DNA of 64,000 nucleotides, taken from Begonia masoniana (lineage: Eukaryota; Streptophyta; Magnoliopsida; Cucurbitales; Begoniaceae). How positions within the stretch are numbered: position 1 is the stretch's first letter; each line of letters begins with the position of its first letter. The notes below the pieces were generated by a model that ran no database searches, was not told where the DNA came from, and was given only the letters and a program-made list of their open reading frames with translations. The DNA is taken from contig CM039509.1 of assembly GCA_022432975.1 (NCBI GenBank), forward strand, positions 26,376,510 through 26,440,509, given 5' to 3'. A program made the translations under genes and the position numbers. This document shows, piece by piece, positions 32,059 through 43,034 of this stretch.

Positions 32059-34524
32059 TGTAACGCCCCCGAACCCACCCTGGCTCGGAGCGCTACTTTG
32101 CTCACTAATCCCACGTTAAAGCTTAATTTAAAATAACATTGACATAGCTGTCTAGACTTCCTAATTTCCCTTAATCCTAACCTTGAAGCACCACGGCGTA
32201 CTTCCCGAAAATTTCGGCAAAGTAACGCTTGAAAATAGCGCCTCCAAAATGCTAGGTACCTGCACACAAATCAATTCCCAACCAGTCCAGAATATTCCTA
32301 ACCATCTAACCAACCTACGAAATCTCCAACAACCAATATATTGTCGAGAAATGCTATCAACCAAAATACAAACTCTACAGACTACCAAAATAAATGTAAA
32401 TTATACACGACCTAAAATATTGTTCCACCCACATCTTTCTGAAGACCATGGTCGAGACGCCCCGACAACTGCCCGCACCGGCACGCCCCGTGCTTCTCCG
32501 ACGGCTCCCAAGTCATAGCTCACTCGCTCAGCTCACCTGTAACCGCGTCGTTACCTACACCATAGAACACGCACTCACACGTAAGCTTACGCTTAGCAAG
32601 TAAGGAAAAGAAATGTAAACATGCACGATGCACCCACACCGCCCTAACACATGCAGTCTCTACTCACTCTGTTGCTTTCGTTTTGCATTCGTTTTATTAA
32701 ATCTTTCCACTTTCACGCGTGAGTCAAGTAGGCACACATCTGAGCTCCCCGCTCATTGGACGGCCACACCTTGACCCACGGAGCAAGATCGGCCAGCTCA
32801 CGTCCGGGTCCCCCCCATTGGACGGCAGCTCACAATCTCCTCCCTTTCCCTGTCACATGTGAATCAAGTAGGCACACATCCGAGCTCCCCGCTCATTGGA
32901 CGGCCACGCCTTGATCCACGGAGCAAGATCGGCCAGCTCAAGCCCGGGTCCCCCCCATTGGACGGCCGCACACAATCTTCTCCAACAGCACTTACGTATT
33001 TTCAACTTTATATCTCGAGTAGAGTCCCAACTCACTGCCTCCCCGGCAAAATGCCTCCCCGGCATGTTACAAGTGCCTCCCCGGCAACTTGCCTAACCTG
33101 GCGACTCTACTCAACTTTATTTTGCTTAATCTTTCTTGTTACGTTTCACATTCACCTTTCACGTCATGCACAAACTCATTTTCGTAGTTTAAACACAATG
33201 ATGCATATCCATGAAATACTCCAACTCCAAATAAACAACCAAACAAAGCAATGAAATAACCAACCAAATAATAACAACCCAACAATTTATCAAACAATAT
33301 TCAAACACCAAACAACACACTAAACAATACTCAAACACCAAACAACACACTAACAAACAATAAATCCTACCGTTCTGTGGTGTAGGCCCGAAGGCGACAA
33401 AGCACACAATCCATTACTTACCTTGCGTCCTAGCCCGCTGGAGATACTCGGTTCCCTATCCACCTACGGCTCGACCTACGACAAATAGTCAAACTTCATT
33501 ACAATCAATCCTACATTCTCCAATTACTCTCAAACTACTATTTCTAGCCTAATCCAACTAAAACCTAACTAAATGGGCCACCAATTTGGGTTCGGTAAAA
33601 ACCAACCCGAAACCTCAAACGTGCATAACTTTCGTGTCGGATATCGGAATTGAACGATTCTAGCGGCCACGTACTCCTCTAATAACCTATTTTAACCTGC
33701 CAAAAGGAATTTGAAAACAAACGACCCTAGCTAGGTCAATTATCAGAAAACCCGAACTGCCCTTCATCCGGAATTTTCCCTATTTTGATTTTTCATCAAT
33801 TCTCACCAAATTCCCCACCAATCAACTACCTTAACCTCTAATTAACATAAACTAACCAAAAATCCCGAGATTACAAGCAAAACCCGAAATGCCCAAATTG
33901 AGTTTCACTATTTTTCGCTCAAATTGAGCTTCCCACAACTCGGCGACCATTGCTGGTCCAAGGGTCAGCAAACCCATGCCAAGAGCTCCCAAAATTGGCC
34001 GGTGATCGGAGCACAAACTCGCTCCTCACCCTCGGCCACGAACAGAGCAAAAACAGAGGAAAAACTTATGCATACCGATCACTTTGTGCGCGGCGACGGC
34101 GGAAATGGCAGCCCTAGACGCCGTCGACGTTGTCTGGCCGGAACCACGGCGGTAAACGGCCGTCGCCTTCGTCGCGTGCCTCGCCCTCTCCCCTGCCTAG
34201 CCCTCGCGCTTGGGAAATCGAGCAACAGAATGGCTTCGGCCATTCTGTTGTTTTATGTTTTATTATTATTTTTTTTTATAATAATAATAATAATAATAAA
34301 ACTAACCATTAATTAAATCATCATTTACCGTTTTGACCTCCCGTGTTTTCGACCATTTCGAATTTCATTAAATCTTGTTCTTAAATTATAACCTACAGCT
34401 TAATTTCACAAGAAATACCCGAACCTAAAACCATTCACTTTTCTTTTAATTTAATTAAAACAACCCATTTTATTCTTCTTTTATTTTCTCTCTAATTTTT
34501 CCCTTAAAAATCCCGGGTGTTACA
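32059..34524 (-). mobile_element. solo LTR, minus orientation, inside element A gag
   Basis: TGTAACGCCCCC ... CCCGGGTGTTACA. Flanks are gctga (32054-32058) and gcTaa (34525-34529), a 5-bp TSD with one substitution. It is closely related to the solo LTR at 5458-7765: both have the GAACCCACCCTGGCTCGG and GCGCTACTTTGC start, GACCATGGT, GCCCCGACAACTG, CCCAAATT or CCCAAATC tracts and an ATA/ATT microsatellite (here about 34262-34300). Their cassette 1 contents differ completely. Confidence 0.92.
32712..32990 (-). repeat. two tandem copies of about 155 bp in cassette 1 of the solo LTR
   Basis: GAATCAAGTAGGCACACATC-like and GAGCTCCCCGCTCATTGGAC blocks occur at about 32720 and 32865, each followed by GGAGCAAGATCGGCCAGCTC and a run of C before ATTGGACGGC. 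This occupies the place that holds quite different 60-70-bp units in the sister solo LTR at 6053-6315. Confidence 0.85.
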
Positions 34525-34681
34525 GCTAACCTCTAACCATTTTGGGATTCCTAGACAAATAATTATAGATACATCTTAACTTAGTGACATTTACTGAAAT
34601 CATAAATACTTACAGTTGCTGGAGTGTGCTCATGTGACAGTCAGTGCTGGAAGGCAGTTTGCAGAATCGGTTTTAGAACCT

Positions 34682-34699
34682 GGTTTTGCTCTGATGCCA
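34682..34699 (-). promoter_or_regulatory. tRNA-iMet-type primer-binding site of element A
   Basis: The minus strand reads TGGCATCAGAGCAAAACC, 4 bp inside the 5' LTR end. It differs at one position from TGGTATCAGAGC, the usual initiator-methionine site. Confidence 0.88.
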
Positions 34700-34703
34700 T
34701 AAT

Positions 34704-37238
34704 TGTAACAGCCCCAGAGGGATCGTCACATAATCCATATCTTTCTTAATCATTTAATTCTTATAACTCACACTCTACTCATTTTCGGTAATATATTTTT
34801 TTTTTGAAACATAACTTAACTCAAAATGTTGTACATAATTCGCGAGGCATCATTCGGCAAAGGAATACTTTACGCATCTGCCGACGAGCAGTGCAACGTG
34901 TATCGGCTGGGGAAGGGAAGCTTAAACCTTTAAACAGCTCCTGCCGATTGAGAAATAAAACCACATCTACCGGTCACTAGACGACAAACCATGTTTATGT
35001 CATCCGGTGAAATAAGGGGACATCATCCGGTGAACATGTGCTCTTCACGTGAATAATTAAAACATGACCCGGTCACTAAACGACAAATAACATCCTCATC
35101 ATCCGGTGACTTTATTACACTACATTTGCCGATCACTAGATGACAAAATAACACTCTCATCATCCGATGGCTTAAACACTCTACATCTGCCGATCGCTAG
35201 ACGACAAAATAGCACGTTCGTCATCCGATGGCTTAAACACTCTACATCTGCCGATCGCTAGACGACAAAATAGTACTTACATCTTCCGATGGCTTAACAC
35301 TCTACATCTACCGGCCACTGGGCGATGAAATAACATTTACATCATCCGGTAACCTAAATTCTCTACATCTGCCGATCGTTAGACGACAAAATAGCACTCT
35401 CATCATCCGATGGCTTAACACTCTACATCTGCCGATGACGTCAGCCGGATGATGACCTTATCCAGCTTCCATCACACGGCAGGAAAACACTATAATCATC
35501 AACCAACTTCATCCAGTAGAAAATACCACAACTCACCCAAATCTTAACTTAGTAACTATAAACCTCAATGAGTAAGAATCATAAACTCATCCAAAATACG
35601 CATAGCGGAAGGCTTAAGCAAAACAAACCATTCAATAATCTTTAAATTCATCATCAGACTCTTGGGTTAAATCATTCAAATCTAAATCTCATAGTTATAA
35701 GAAATTCTATTTTTCTTAGACATCTGTTTATCATAAACTCCACTGACATACTGTGAGCATAACCAGGGGTCTTAGTCGCCTGCCCAGCCTTGCACTGTCA
35801 TACTGAGCATCCTCCAGCAACCAGCTTTAAACATCATCTCTGGACTCGGAATCCTCACCTGTTAGCTCTTCACCTACATCATAAAGTTTAACTATAAGCC
35901 TAATGCTTAGTAAGGAATGCAACACTAACATGGGTGCATGGATGTATAATTTGAGAAATCACATGCTCATAAGTCTTTTCTTGTTCATGTCTTTGCTCGT
36001 AATCATCATTCGTAGTCATGGAACATATTCATCATTCATAGTCATTGATCATATTCTTCATTCATAGTCATTGATCCTATTCTTCATTCATAGTCATTGA
36101 TCATATTCTTCATTTAAGTTGTGTGAATTAAGAGAGGATTTGTGCCGGTAAAGGGGGTTTGACAGTGAGGGTGACATAGTTCCATTGCGGGTCGTATCAT
36201 GGTCCTTCTTTTGGACAGTGACATACGCCAAACCGCCCCCAACCCTCACTTAGTCCACGTTGCATCAGTTTTATCTTCTTACTTTATTCATGAGGAAAAC
36301 ATGCTCTTAAAACATTTTCATGTGCATAAATCATTCATGATGCATGAACATGAGAATTCTTAAATCATCAAACTACAGAACTGAGTACCATTCGACATGA
36401 AACTTTACCACTGAGCTAATCATCAGCATAAACAATAGACAGTAACATAAGGGAAACTTCTATTCATCATATGAGTTTTCTACCTAGCATCTTTTGATGT
36501 AGGGTCCTAATGACCGAGAAAACCTGTACATTCACTTACCTGGTCTCCTTAGCAATTTGAGCTCCTTTCTCTTCAAACTTCTTCACCTAAAACATTTACA
36601 TTGCAGTAGTTAAAACAAAACCCTATTAGTTCTAATCACATGTCACCCTAGGATCTAATAGCTATAGTCACTCCCGAATCCTTAGTATAGTTCTCTGTAT
36701 AGATTGAAATCCAAAACCCAAAACAGACAGATTCGATTAGCGATAGCTCAGGGTTGTCTGTTTAATGTCCAAAATTGATTCGGAATGACATTACCATAAT
36801 CAGATTTTAAATATCCTTACTAATACTCGGCCATTGAAGAATCCAGAACCTCAACACATGGCTGAAACAGAGCTTAACGACTGAAAAATAGCTACATTGT
36901 CAAACTCGTACCTCGAGCACAAAGTAGCCGAGAAGCAGCAAGGAAACCGATCGTCGAAGGAGGGATTTCCAGCTGACAGAGAGCGAGAGCTTGGGAGAGA
37001 AGAAGTCGCCGGAAGTTGGGGATGTCGGCTACAGTGGTTTAAATGAGGTTTGAATCCTTTCCTTTTTCTTTAAATACTGGCCTCAATCCTCCATTATTAC
37101 AACTTTGTCACACAACCTAGTTTAGATCCACATGTAATTAAATAAGCTTGGCATAAAACCCTAAACCGTGAAGATTGAATATTCGTGACCGTTAATACAG
37201 TTTAGGAAGTCACCTGGTTGAAGTTGTCGGGTGTTACA
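34704..37238 (-). repeat. 5' LTR of element A
   Basis: 2,535 bp, nearly identical to 25059-27621 apart from scattered substitutions and one fewer 27-bp unit. The close match and near-complete coding region together indicate a fairly recent insertion. Confidence 0.93.
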
Positions 37239-37243
37239 ACAAC

Positions 37244-37383
37244 AATGCATACAACCTTGATGGCTCCATTTAAGGAATGAGAGGTTTACTAAACAAAGAA
37301 AATCCAAACTTTTCCTTAGGGATCAACAACAATGCATACAACCTTGAATTACCAGGAGAATACGGAGTATCCGCCACTTTCAA
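37244..37383 (+). pseudogene. gypsy2 polyprotein fragment between elements A and B
   Basis: After the TSD the sequence finishes the first duplicated unit, then has the second unit (37260-37346). It then reads NNNAYNLELPGEYGVSATFN, the motif that follows the integrase core in Reina-like gypsy elements, up to element B. It joins the 25058 and 46690 blocks of one polyprotein. Confidence 0.8.
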
Positions 37384-38735
37384 TGTAATATCCGGCTAGT
37401 ACGGATTTTTGTTTTAATATATTATATTGATATTTTAATAGGACGTGGCATTTTTGGTAAATATGTCAAATCAGGTCCGTTTCACGAAAAGAGAGCGTCA
37501 TTGCGACTCTAACGATTAATTGGAATTTTAAGGAAATTATGAGAATTTTCGGAATAATAACGCTATATTCCGAGTAATTATCTCTATTGGAATGTAAAGA
37601 ACGTTTTAGTAAAAATAGTAACGAGGTCCAAATTGTGAACGGACAGTTTTATTAAATCCCAAATAATAAGTTGGACGTATTGGTGGAATATGGAGATTTG
37701 GTGAAACCGAATAGCTAGACGATTAACGAACCGAATGACGAAACTTATATAAAAATCAAAGAAGGGCGTTTTAGTAATTTTCAAACCAAAATTCATAAAT
37801 TAACCTAAATTCTATTTCTCTCCCTCACTTCTCCATTTCTCCACTGCCCGCGCAAAAACCAGAGAGCAAAGCTCTCAGCCATCCGACGAATTCCGCCAAT
37901 CCGACCTCCGTTTCTCCTCCGTTCGACTTTCGTTCTTCGTGATTCTTCCTCCTCTCGCTACCCTAGGTATGAACCTACGATCTTAGAGTGTTTATTTTGA
38001 TTTCTGCGGAGTTTGAATAATTAGGGTTTCGTTTAGGTTTCGTAAAAAACGCGAGTTAAGGTTTAAAATCGATAGGTTTGCTAAGTTTATGAATGCATTG
38101 AACGTATGGAACGTTATTTGACGAGTTTAAACCGATTTGTGGAAAGGTTGAAAATTGGGGATTTTTGGGTTTTAAAAAAAAAACTTGTAAATTGTGAATT
38201 GTGGTGCCGAGCGTAAATTGCTCGAGTAAATAGCTCAAAGAATTGGACTAGAACTTTAGGAAGTTTCCTTAGTTAAGGTTTTGTTGAATTCTGACGATTA
38301 GAAGTTTAAACACGTGATATTGATGATCGTTGTATTTTGCCTCAGACAAACAACGCTCGTGGACGGAGATTGAGCTGCAACGGACGCGAGGTAAGTTCTC
38401 GTGATCTTCGCTGGCCGATTGGCCTACACTGTACTTCGATGTAGCGTCGAGGATCTTAAGGGATTGTTTGTTTTAATTGCTTTGGTCGGGTAGTTAGGTT
38501 TTAAATTGTTATAGATTATTTTGTTTCGGTCTGGATGGTATACATGTTGCTTGTTTATTGTATTGTATAGTTATATCATGTTCATATCTGTTCATGCATC
38601 ACGTGTTTTAAAAGTTCATGAAAATGAATTTCTGCACGATGTTTTAAAGTAAATGCAAAGAAAGAATGACCCTACGGTATACAGTTTAAATGACCCTTCG
38701 GTTTATAGTTTAAATGCCCTTTCGGTATACAGTTT

Positions 38736-38912
38736 ATAGCAAAGCAAAGCAAAGCAAAGTACAGTAAAGTAATGACCCTTCGGTATACAGTTTATAGCAT
38801 AGCAAAGTAAAGCAAAGTAAAGCAAAGTAAAGTAAAGTAAAGCAAAGTAAAGTAAAGAAAACAATGCAACAAAGTAAAGCAAAGTAAAGTAAAGCAAAGC
38901 AAAGTAAAGAAA
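38736..38912 (+). repeat. AAAGY pentanucleotide repeat in cassette 1 of the B 5' LTR
   Basis: Runs of AAAGC and AAAGT units interrupted by GACCCTTCGGTATACAGTTT repeats (about 38670-38800). The 3' LTR carries the same at 44387-44565 with two or three base changes. Minus-strand open frames rich in F, L, Y and C here come from the repeat. Confidence 0.9.
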
Positions 38913-39559
38913 ACAATGCATGATTTACAGATTCATATGCACAGCACGCATCTGCATTTACTAGAGCTTATTGAGATTTTTATCTCATAGATGTCTGTAT
39001 GGTGTAGGTGTTTACGAGGAAACAGGTGAGGACGAGCTTCCTCCTCCTGAGGCATGAGGCAGTTGACGAAAGATGGATTGCGGTGGTGTGTTGCACAGTC
39101 GATGCTCACCTGACCCGTGGGGACGTATGTGTAGGTTTTGGGAATTTTTGGGATGTTATTGATGACTTTGTCTTGATAGAACATAGGATGTTTGGTTCTG
39201 CTAGGTTTACATTTGATGTTTGAAGGTTTTTGGTAAACTGTTTATAGAAAATGTTTTGGTTTAAAATAGTTATCTGAACGTTATAGAAATGTTTTGAAAT
39301 GTTTTAGGATTGGTACGGATATACTCGATTTTTAGAGCTATCCACGTAGTGAGACTTCGCAAAGTCTGCTGTAAGCTAATTGAGTTTAGAATACGTTTAA
39401 TTGGATGGATGAGTTATAAGTTTATTGTGATTTTAGGTGTAAAACAATAGAAGTTTTGCTCTCTGGAAATCGGATTCCAGAGAGCTAATTGAAGTGTTTG
39501 ATGCATAGAGTGTTGAAGGGTTTGAAGGAAATGGAAGCAGGTGTGAGGAAACGGATCGC

Positions 39560-39790
39560 TGCTTGCTGTAAAGCAATGCAGCGATCGATCTCTGCTGCAA
39601 AGCAGAGATCGATCGCTGCTGCTATAAAGCAATGCAGCGATCGATCTCTGCTGCTATAAAGCAATGCAGCGATCGATCTCTGCTACATAGCATAGATTGA
39701 TCGCTGTTGCTTAAGGTAATGCAGCGATCGATCTCTGCTCTGCTGCAGAGATCGATCGCTGCCACGGCTCAGCGATGCAGCGCACAGTCG
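39560..39790 (+). repeat. GATCGATC minisatellite in cassette 2 of the B 5' LTR (short allele)
   Basis: About four to five degenerate units built from GCAATGCAGCGATCGATC, TCTGCTGC and GCTGCTATAAA. Compare the 3' LTR at 45210-46435, where it covers about 1.2 kb. Confidence 0.92.
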
Positions 39791-40048
39791 CTGCCTTATT
39801 TGTTTTCTGGGCGGACCGTTTTGCCCTCCCCTTTTTCTGATTCGTTTTAAGTTATTCCTATTAAATAGTTTAAATGTTATTTAGTTCTTAGGTGTTCGTT
39901 TTAAATGATTTCAATGTTAGATTTCAATTCCGATTTCGATCCTGATTTCGATTTCGGTTTAGGTCCCGCTTAGAGTGTATTTAAAATGTAAAATAAAATG
40001 ACAAATTTATACGGGTAAGTGGGTACAGTATTAGGGGTGTTACATTTA

Positions 40049-40060
40049 TGGTATCAGAGC
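40049..40060 (+). promoter_or_regulatory. tRNA-iMet primer-binding site of element B
   Basis: TGGTATCAGAGC, an exact match to the usual initiator-methionine primer site, starts 5 bp after the 5' LTR end. Confidence 0.93.
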
Positions 40061-40204
40061 CCCCGGGTTTTAAAATCGGTTCTGTAGACTGCTCGACTGC
40101 ACAGCCACTACGCAGACATCCTTCATCAACTGTAAGTCTGTTTATAGCTTTATTGATTTGGTTTCTTAGGATTATTGTTTTGATTTGTATAGGATTTTTA
40201 TAAA

Positions 40205-41305
40205 ATGGTTCGAGGAAGGGATCCTAGAGATGACGCGCTAGATCGATTTACAGAGTTGATAGATCGCCAGTCTCAGCATATGGACCGGCAAGCACAGCAG
40301 ATCACAGACTTAGTAAATCGGGAGAACCAGAGGGCCCGGGATTTGATAGTTCCCAACAACCAGGGCATGCAGAAGTTTCAGGGCCTACGACCTCCAGTGT
40401 TCGATGGTCGATCATCGGATCCTACTGTTGCTGAGGAATGGATCCGAGTTATGGAGGATATGTTAGCTTATGCCGAGGTAGGGAACGGGAGCATGGTGGC
40501 GTATGCTACTTTTCACTTGGCGATGGATGCTCGTTTCTGGTGGGATTCAATCAAAGCGACGACGGACGTAACAGTTATGACTTGGGATCGATTCAAGTTT
40601 TTATTTTTCGACAAGTATTTTAGCCGCGCAGTGAGAGTGGCGAAGAGGAACGAGTTCACGCAGCTGAGGCAGACAGGTTCAGTTGCAGAGTATATCCGAA
40701 AGTTTGAGGCTTTATCGCGATTTGCACCGCGCCTTGTCAGCGATAACGAGGAGAAGGTACACCAGTTTATGGAGGGCCTTAATTCAGAGATCCGGATGCA
40801 CGTTGTTGTATCAGGTATTATTGATGTACCCTATTCTGACATCACAGCTAGGGCTCTGGATATTGAGGCCGCCAGAGCTACTTGTGTTAGACCGAGGGAG
40901 CCAGCTAAGGGCTTCTTCCGTGAGATACAACCTCAGTCGCAGGACCTAGGTTGGCAGCCGAGAGCACAGCCGCAACAACAACCACAAAGAGACGTTAAAA
41001 GGCCTCTAGAGGGGGGTAACGATCAAGGGAAAGGCAAGCAGGTACAAGGAGCTTCCCGGTTACCTTTTTGTCCTAAATGCCAGAGGGAGCATAGAGGACA
41101 GTGCAGAGTAGGCACAAATGTGTGCTATTGGTGTGGAGAACCAGGCCATTTTGTTAAAGACTGCCCGAATCGAGGTCGAGGTCAATCAGGCGGAGATCAA
41201 CATGGCAGGGATCAAAGAAAGGTTGTACCGAGAATCTTTGCATTCATCGAGCCTGACAACGCCGACGATGGGGCCCAGCCTTCTACAATTGCAGGTATTA
41301 TTTAA
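40205..41305 (+). CDS. gag of element B, intact, 366 codons
   Basis: The ATG at 40205 is the first after the primer-binding site and leader; the start MVRGRDPRDD resembles the first codons of element A gag. Residues about 15-45 form a Q/R-rich helix-like segment. The gag domain runs about 60-200 with RPPVFDGRSSDP, EEWIRVMEDML, ATFHLAMDARFWWDSI, FKFLFFDKYFSRAV and EFTQLRQTGSVAEYIRKFEAL. A Q/P-rich linker, CPKCQREHRGQC and one zinc knuckle CYWCGEPGHFVKDC (about 305-318) follow, then an R/G-rich tail. The frame stops at 41305 with no protease after it. Gag forms the virus-like particle and packages RNA. An uninterrupted frame beside a missing pol suggests that gag was kept by selection or that insertion was very recent. 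Confidence 0.95.
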   Translation: MVRGRDPRDDALDRFTELIDRQSQHMDRQAQQITDLVNRENQRARDLIVPNNQGMQKFQGLRPPVFDGRSSDPTVAEEWIRVMEDMLAYAEVGNGSMVAYATFHLAMDARFWWDSIKATTDVTVMTWDRFKFLFFDKYFSRAVRVAKRNEFTQLRQTGSVAEYIRKFEALSRFAPRLVSDNEEKVHQFMEGLNSEIRMHVVVSGIIDVPYSDITARALDIEAARATCVRPREPAKGFFREIQPQSQDLGWQPRAQPQQQPQRDVKRPLEGGNDQGKGKQVQGASRLPFCPKCQREHRGQCRVGTNVCYWCGEPGHFVKDCPNRGRGQSGGDQHGRDQRKVVPRIFAFIEPDNADDGAQPSTIAGII

Positions 41306-43018
41306 ATTACTTGTACAGTGATATGTATTTGATAGATAAAATATTTAGATCTGAAATTAGTAAAGAAGAGAGTAATAGGTGAGTAAGAAGAAGTTACTAA
41401 GTGAACCCCGAAGAGAAGATAATAGGACAAACTTATAACAATAAATACCATATAGAAGTATAGTTATACATTAGTAGGATTAGTTCGATTTAATCAACGG
41501 AGTTTGAGCACCTAGGGTTTTGTAACAATTAGAGGAATACCCCTTATGGAATATGGATTTTAAGTAGATAGGGATTGTGTCTAATTGACAACCTTTCGGA
41601 GTATTAGATTATGACTAGTCAAGGAAGATGAAAATTTAGAAATAAACCTATAAAGGAATACTCTAGATTGTTGTAATATATGGAGTGTGTTTAAATAAAT
41701 GAAAGAGTACCGTAGAACTCATATATTGGGGATTCGTATAAAGTCGAGAGTGTCTAGACGAAGATAGAATTCAAGAGTTAAACCTAGTACAAATGCCTAG
41801 TAGAATAGTTAGAACCTGACTAGAAAAAGCGAACGATAGTAGACTAGTCGGCAAACTCGAAATAACCTTGAGGAAGTTAGAGACAGGTGAAGTAGATCGT
41901 TGGATTAAATGAGAGGTTAGGTTAGAAGCTTGGATTGGCGTTTAAAAGTCTGCAAATTGAAAAATTTGCGATTTATAGAATAAGGAGAGTGAGAATTAGC
42001 ACCGAAACCATCTAAGTAAACTTAGAGGTAAGATTAAGTTAGTAAATTTCTAGTGATCGACTCGTGTGCGGCAGGTCGAGACCAGGTAGTGCATGAATGG
42101 CTTATGTTAGAATGACTAGTATAGAGCGCATCAAAGAGGAGATTTAGAGACTTGACCGTACTTAGAGCAAATAGAGTTTAGGATAAACAAAGGAGTGTAA
42201 CGTAAGCAGTGTGAGAACTTTAATTAAGGATATAGTGGTGGAATTTAAGGACAAACCTTAGAATGGAAGCGATGTTTATAAGGAAACTCTGGTGACGTAA
42301 TTCGAGGAGTATAACAGTGTAAGCTTAGTTGTAAAATCCGCCCTGAAATAACTGGCGGGATTGGTAAGTTACCCAGGAAAGTATGTGATAGACTTAATGT
42401 GTGAGTGAGGATATGTACACTCCAATTGAGAGTAGAGATTTCGAATTTAAGGCTAATGTTGGAAGGTATAGTCAACGTTTTGGTTTAGAATCATAGAGAT
42501 TGACCCTAGGGATGACGGGATCAGAGTTAGTAAAAGGAAGTTCGAATTTTGTTAGAGATAGAATTCTAAGTAAATACCGACTGTAACTCATAGCTTGAAG
42601 GACTTAATTAGGAAACCCGCACCGAAATAGTCTCCAAAAGTCAATAGGTTACCCAAGAAGTTAGGTGACCAGGAAATCCTTTGGGTGATACAGTTACAAC
42701 GAATCGTTACTCGAGCGAATGTAGAAGTTTGGGTTGACGTGAGTTTCGACTACGGACGAAGCCAACGAAGTTATAGAAAGGTTATGGAGATTCAAGAACT
42801 TAACTAAGCTCAGTACTTTAGTAAGGAAGTGTACGATCGGATCGAGGGTAGAGAATACAAGTTTAAGACCGATGTTGGAGGACACAGTGGACAGTTTTGG
42901 GTTGAGAACCACAAGGAGTGACCGTAAGTACAGATGATAGATCGAAGTATAAAGCCGCGGGGCATGAGACAGTAATGCCAAGCTATATGTTATGACAAAT
43001 TTTGAGGACAAAATTCTA
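41306..43018 (+). other. element B: non-coding internal region in place of pol
   Basis: About 1.7 kb with stops in all frames and no pol motif. The composition is AG-rich on the plus strand (many TTAGAG, GAAGTT and TAAGTA words). Diverged internal repeats are visible: one near 42424-42520 recurs near 42840-42935 (TAGAGA...TTTAAG, TGTTGGA, GAGATTGACC or GAGTGACCGTAAG), and another near 42325-42390 recurs near 42600-42670 (CCGC...CTGAAATA or CGAAATA, AGGTTACCCA). The extreme end TTTTGAGGACAAAATTCTAA matches the tail after chromodomain stops. Confidence 0.8.
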
Positions 43019-43034
43019 AATAAGGTGGGTAGAA
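43019..43034 (+). promoter_or_regulatory. polypurine tract of element B
   Basis: AATAAGGTGGGTAGAA immediately precedes the 3' LTR start TGTAATATCC. It resembles AATAAGGTGGGTGGAT in element D. Confidence 0.8.

Larger units (their letters stand above)
31503..34540 (-). pseudogene. element A gag, interrupted by a solo LTR
   Basis: The start codon lies at 34540-34538 on the minus strand, shortly after the primer-binding site, followed by only a few codons before the solo LTR (34524-32059). The frame resumes at 32058 with QLTELVMRQSRQIEQL (a short coiled-coil-like stretch) and RLQPPVLNGHVSDP. A TGA at 31839-31841 replaces a conserved tryptophan. The gag domain follows with DMFKYAKV, VFHLELSARHWWDSI, FKTAFFDKYF and [16 protein letters not shown] frameshift near 31590 then shifts the product out of register with the main frame 31494-29509. 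Homologous to the gag genes of elements B (40205) and C. Confidence 0.88.
25059..37238 (-). mobile_element. element A: nearly complete Tekay/Del-like chromovirus, minus strand
   Basis: Ends are TGTAACAGCC and CGGGTGTTACA, with the TSD acaac at 25054-25058 and 37239-37243. Read leftwards: 5' LTR (34704-37238), primer-binding site, gag, protease, RT, RNase H, integrase, chromodomain, polypurine tract, 3' LTR (25059-27621). Only a few stops and frameshifts, one 27-bp repeat-unit difference in the LTRs and scattered substitutions separate it from an intact element. A related solo LTR is nested in the start of gag. Confidence 0.95.
37384..40044 (+). repeat. 5' LTR of element B
   Basis: 2,661 bp. 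By eye about 18 single-base or short differences separate its common parts from the 3' LTR (for example GACGTGGC against GACGTGAC at the start). It contains GCTCGTGGACGGAG, CGAGGTAAGTTCTCGTGA, GTATGGTGTAGGTG and an 11-bp inverted repeat GCTCTCTGGAA/TTCCAGAGAGC at 39458-39484. Confidence 0.95.

Noticed and set aside
25059..37238. Long TSD of about 71 bp around element A
   Set aside because: The repeat is an older tandem duplication of gypsy2. The terminal 5 bp (acaac) are the TSD, as shown by the 16 further bases before the second unit.
38703..38921. Short F/L/Y/C-rich minus-strand open frames (also at 44354)
   Set aside because: They are translations of the AAAGY repeat in the element B LTRs, identical in both LTRs.
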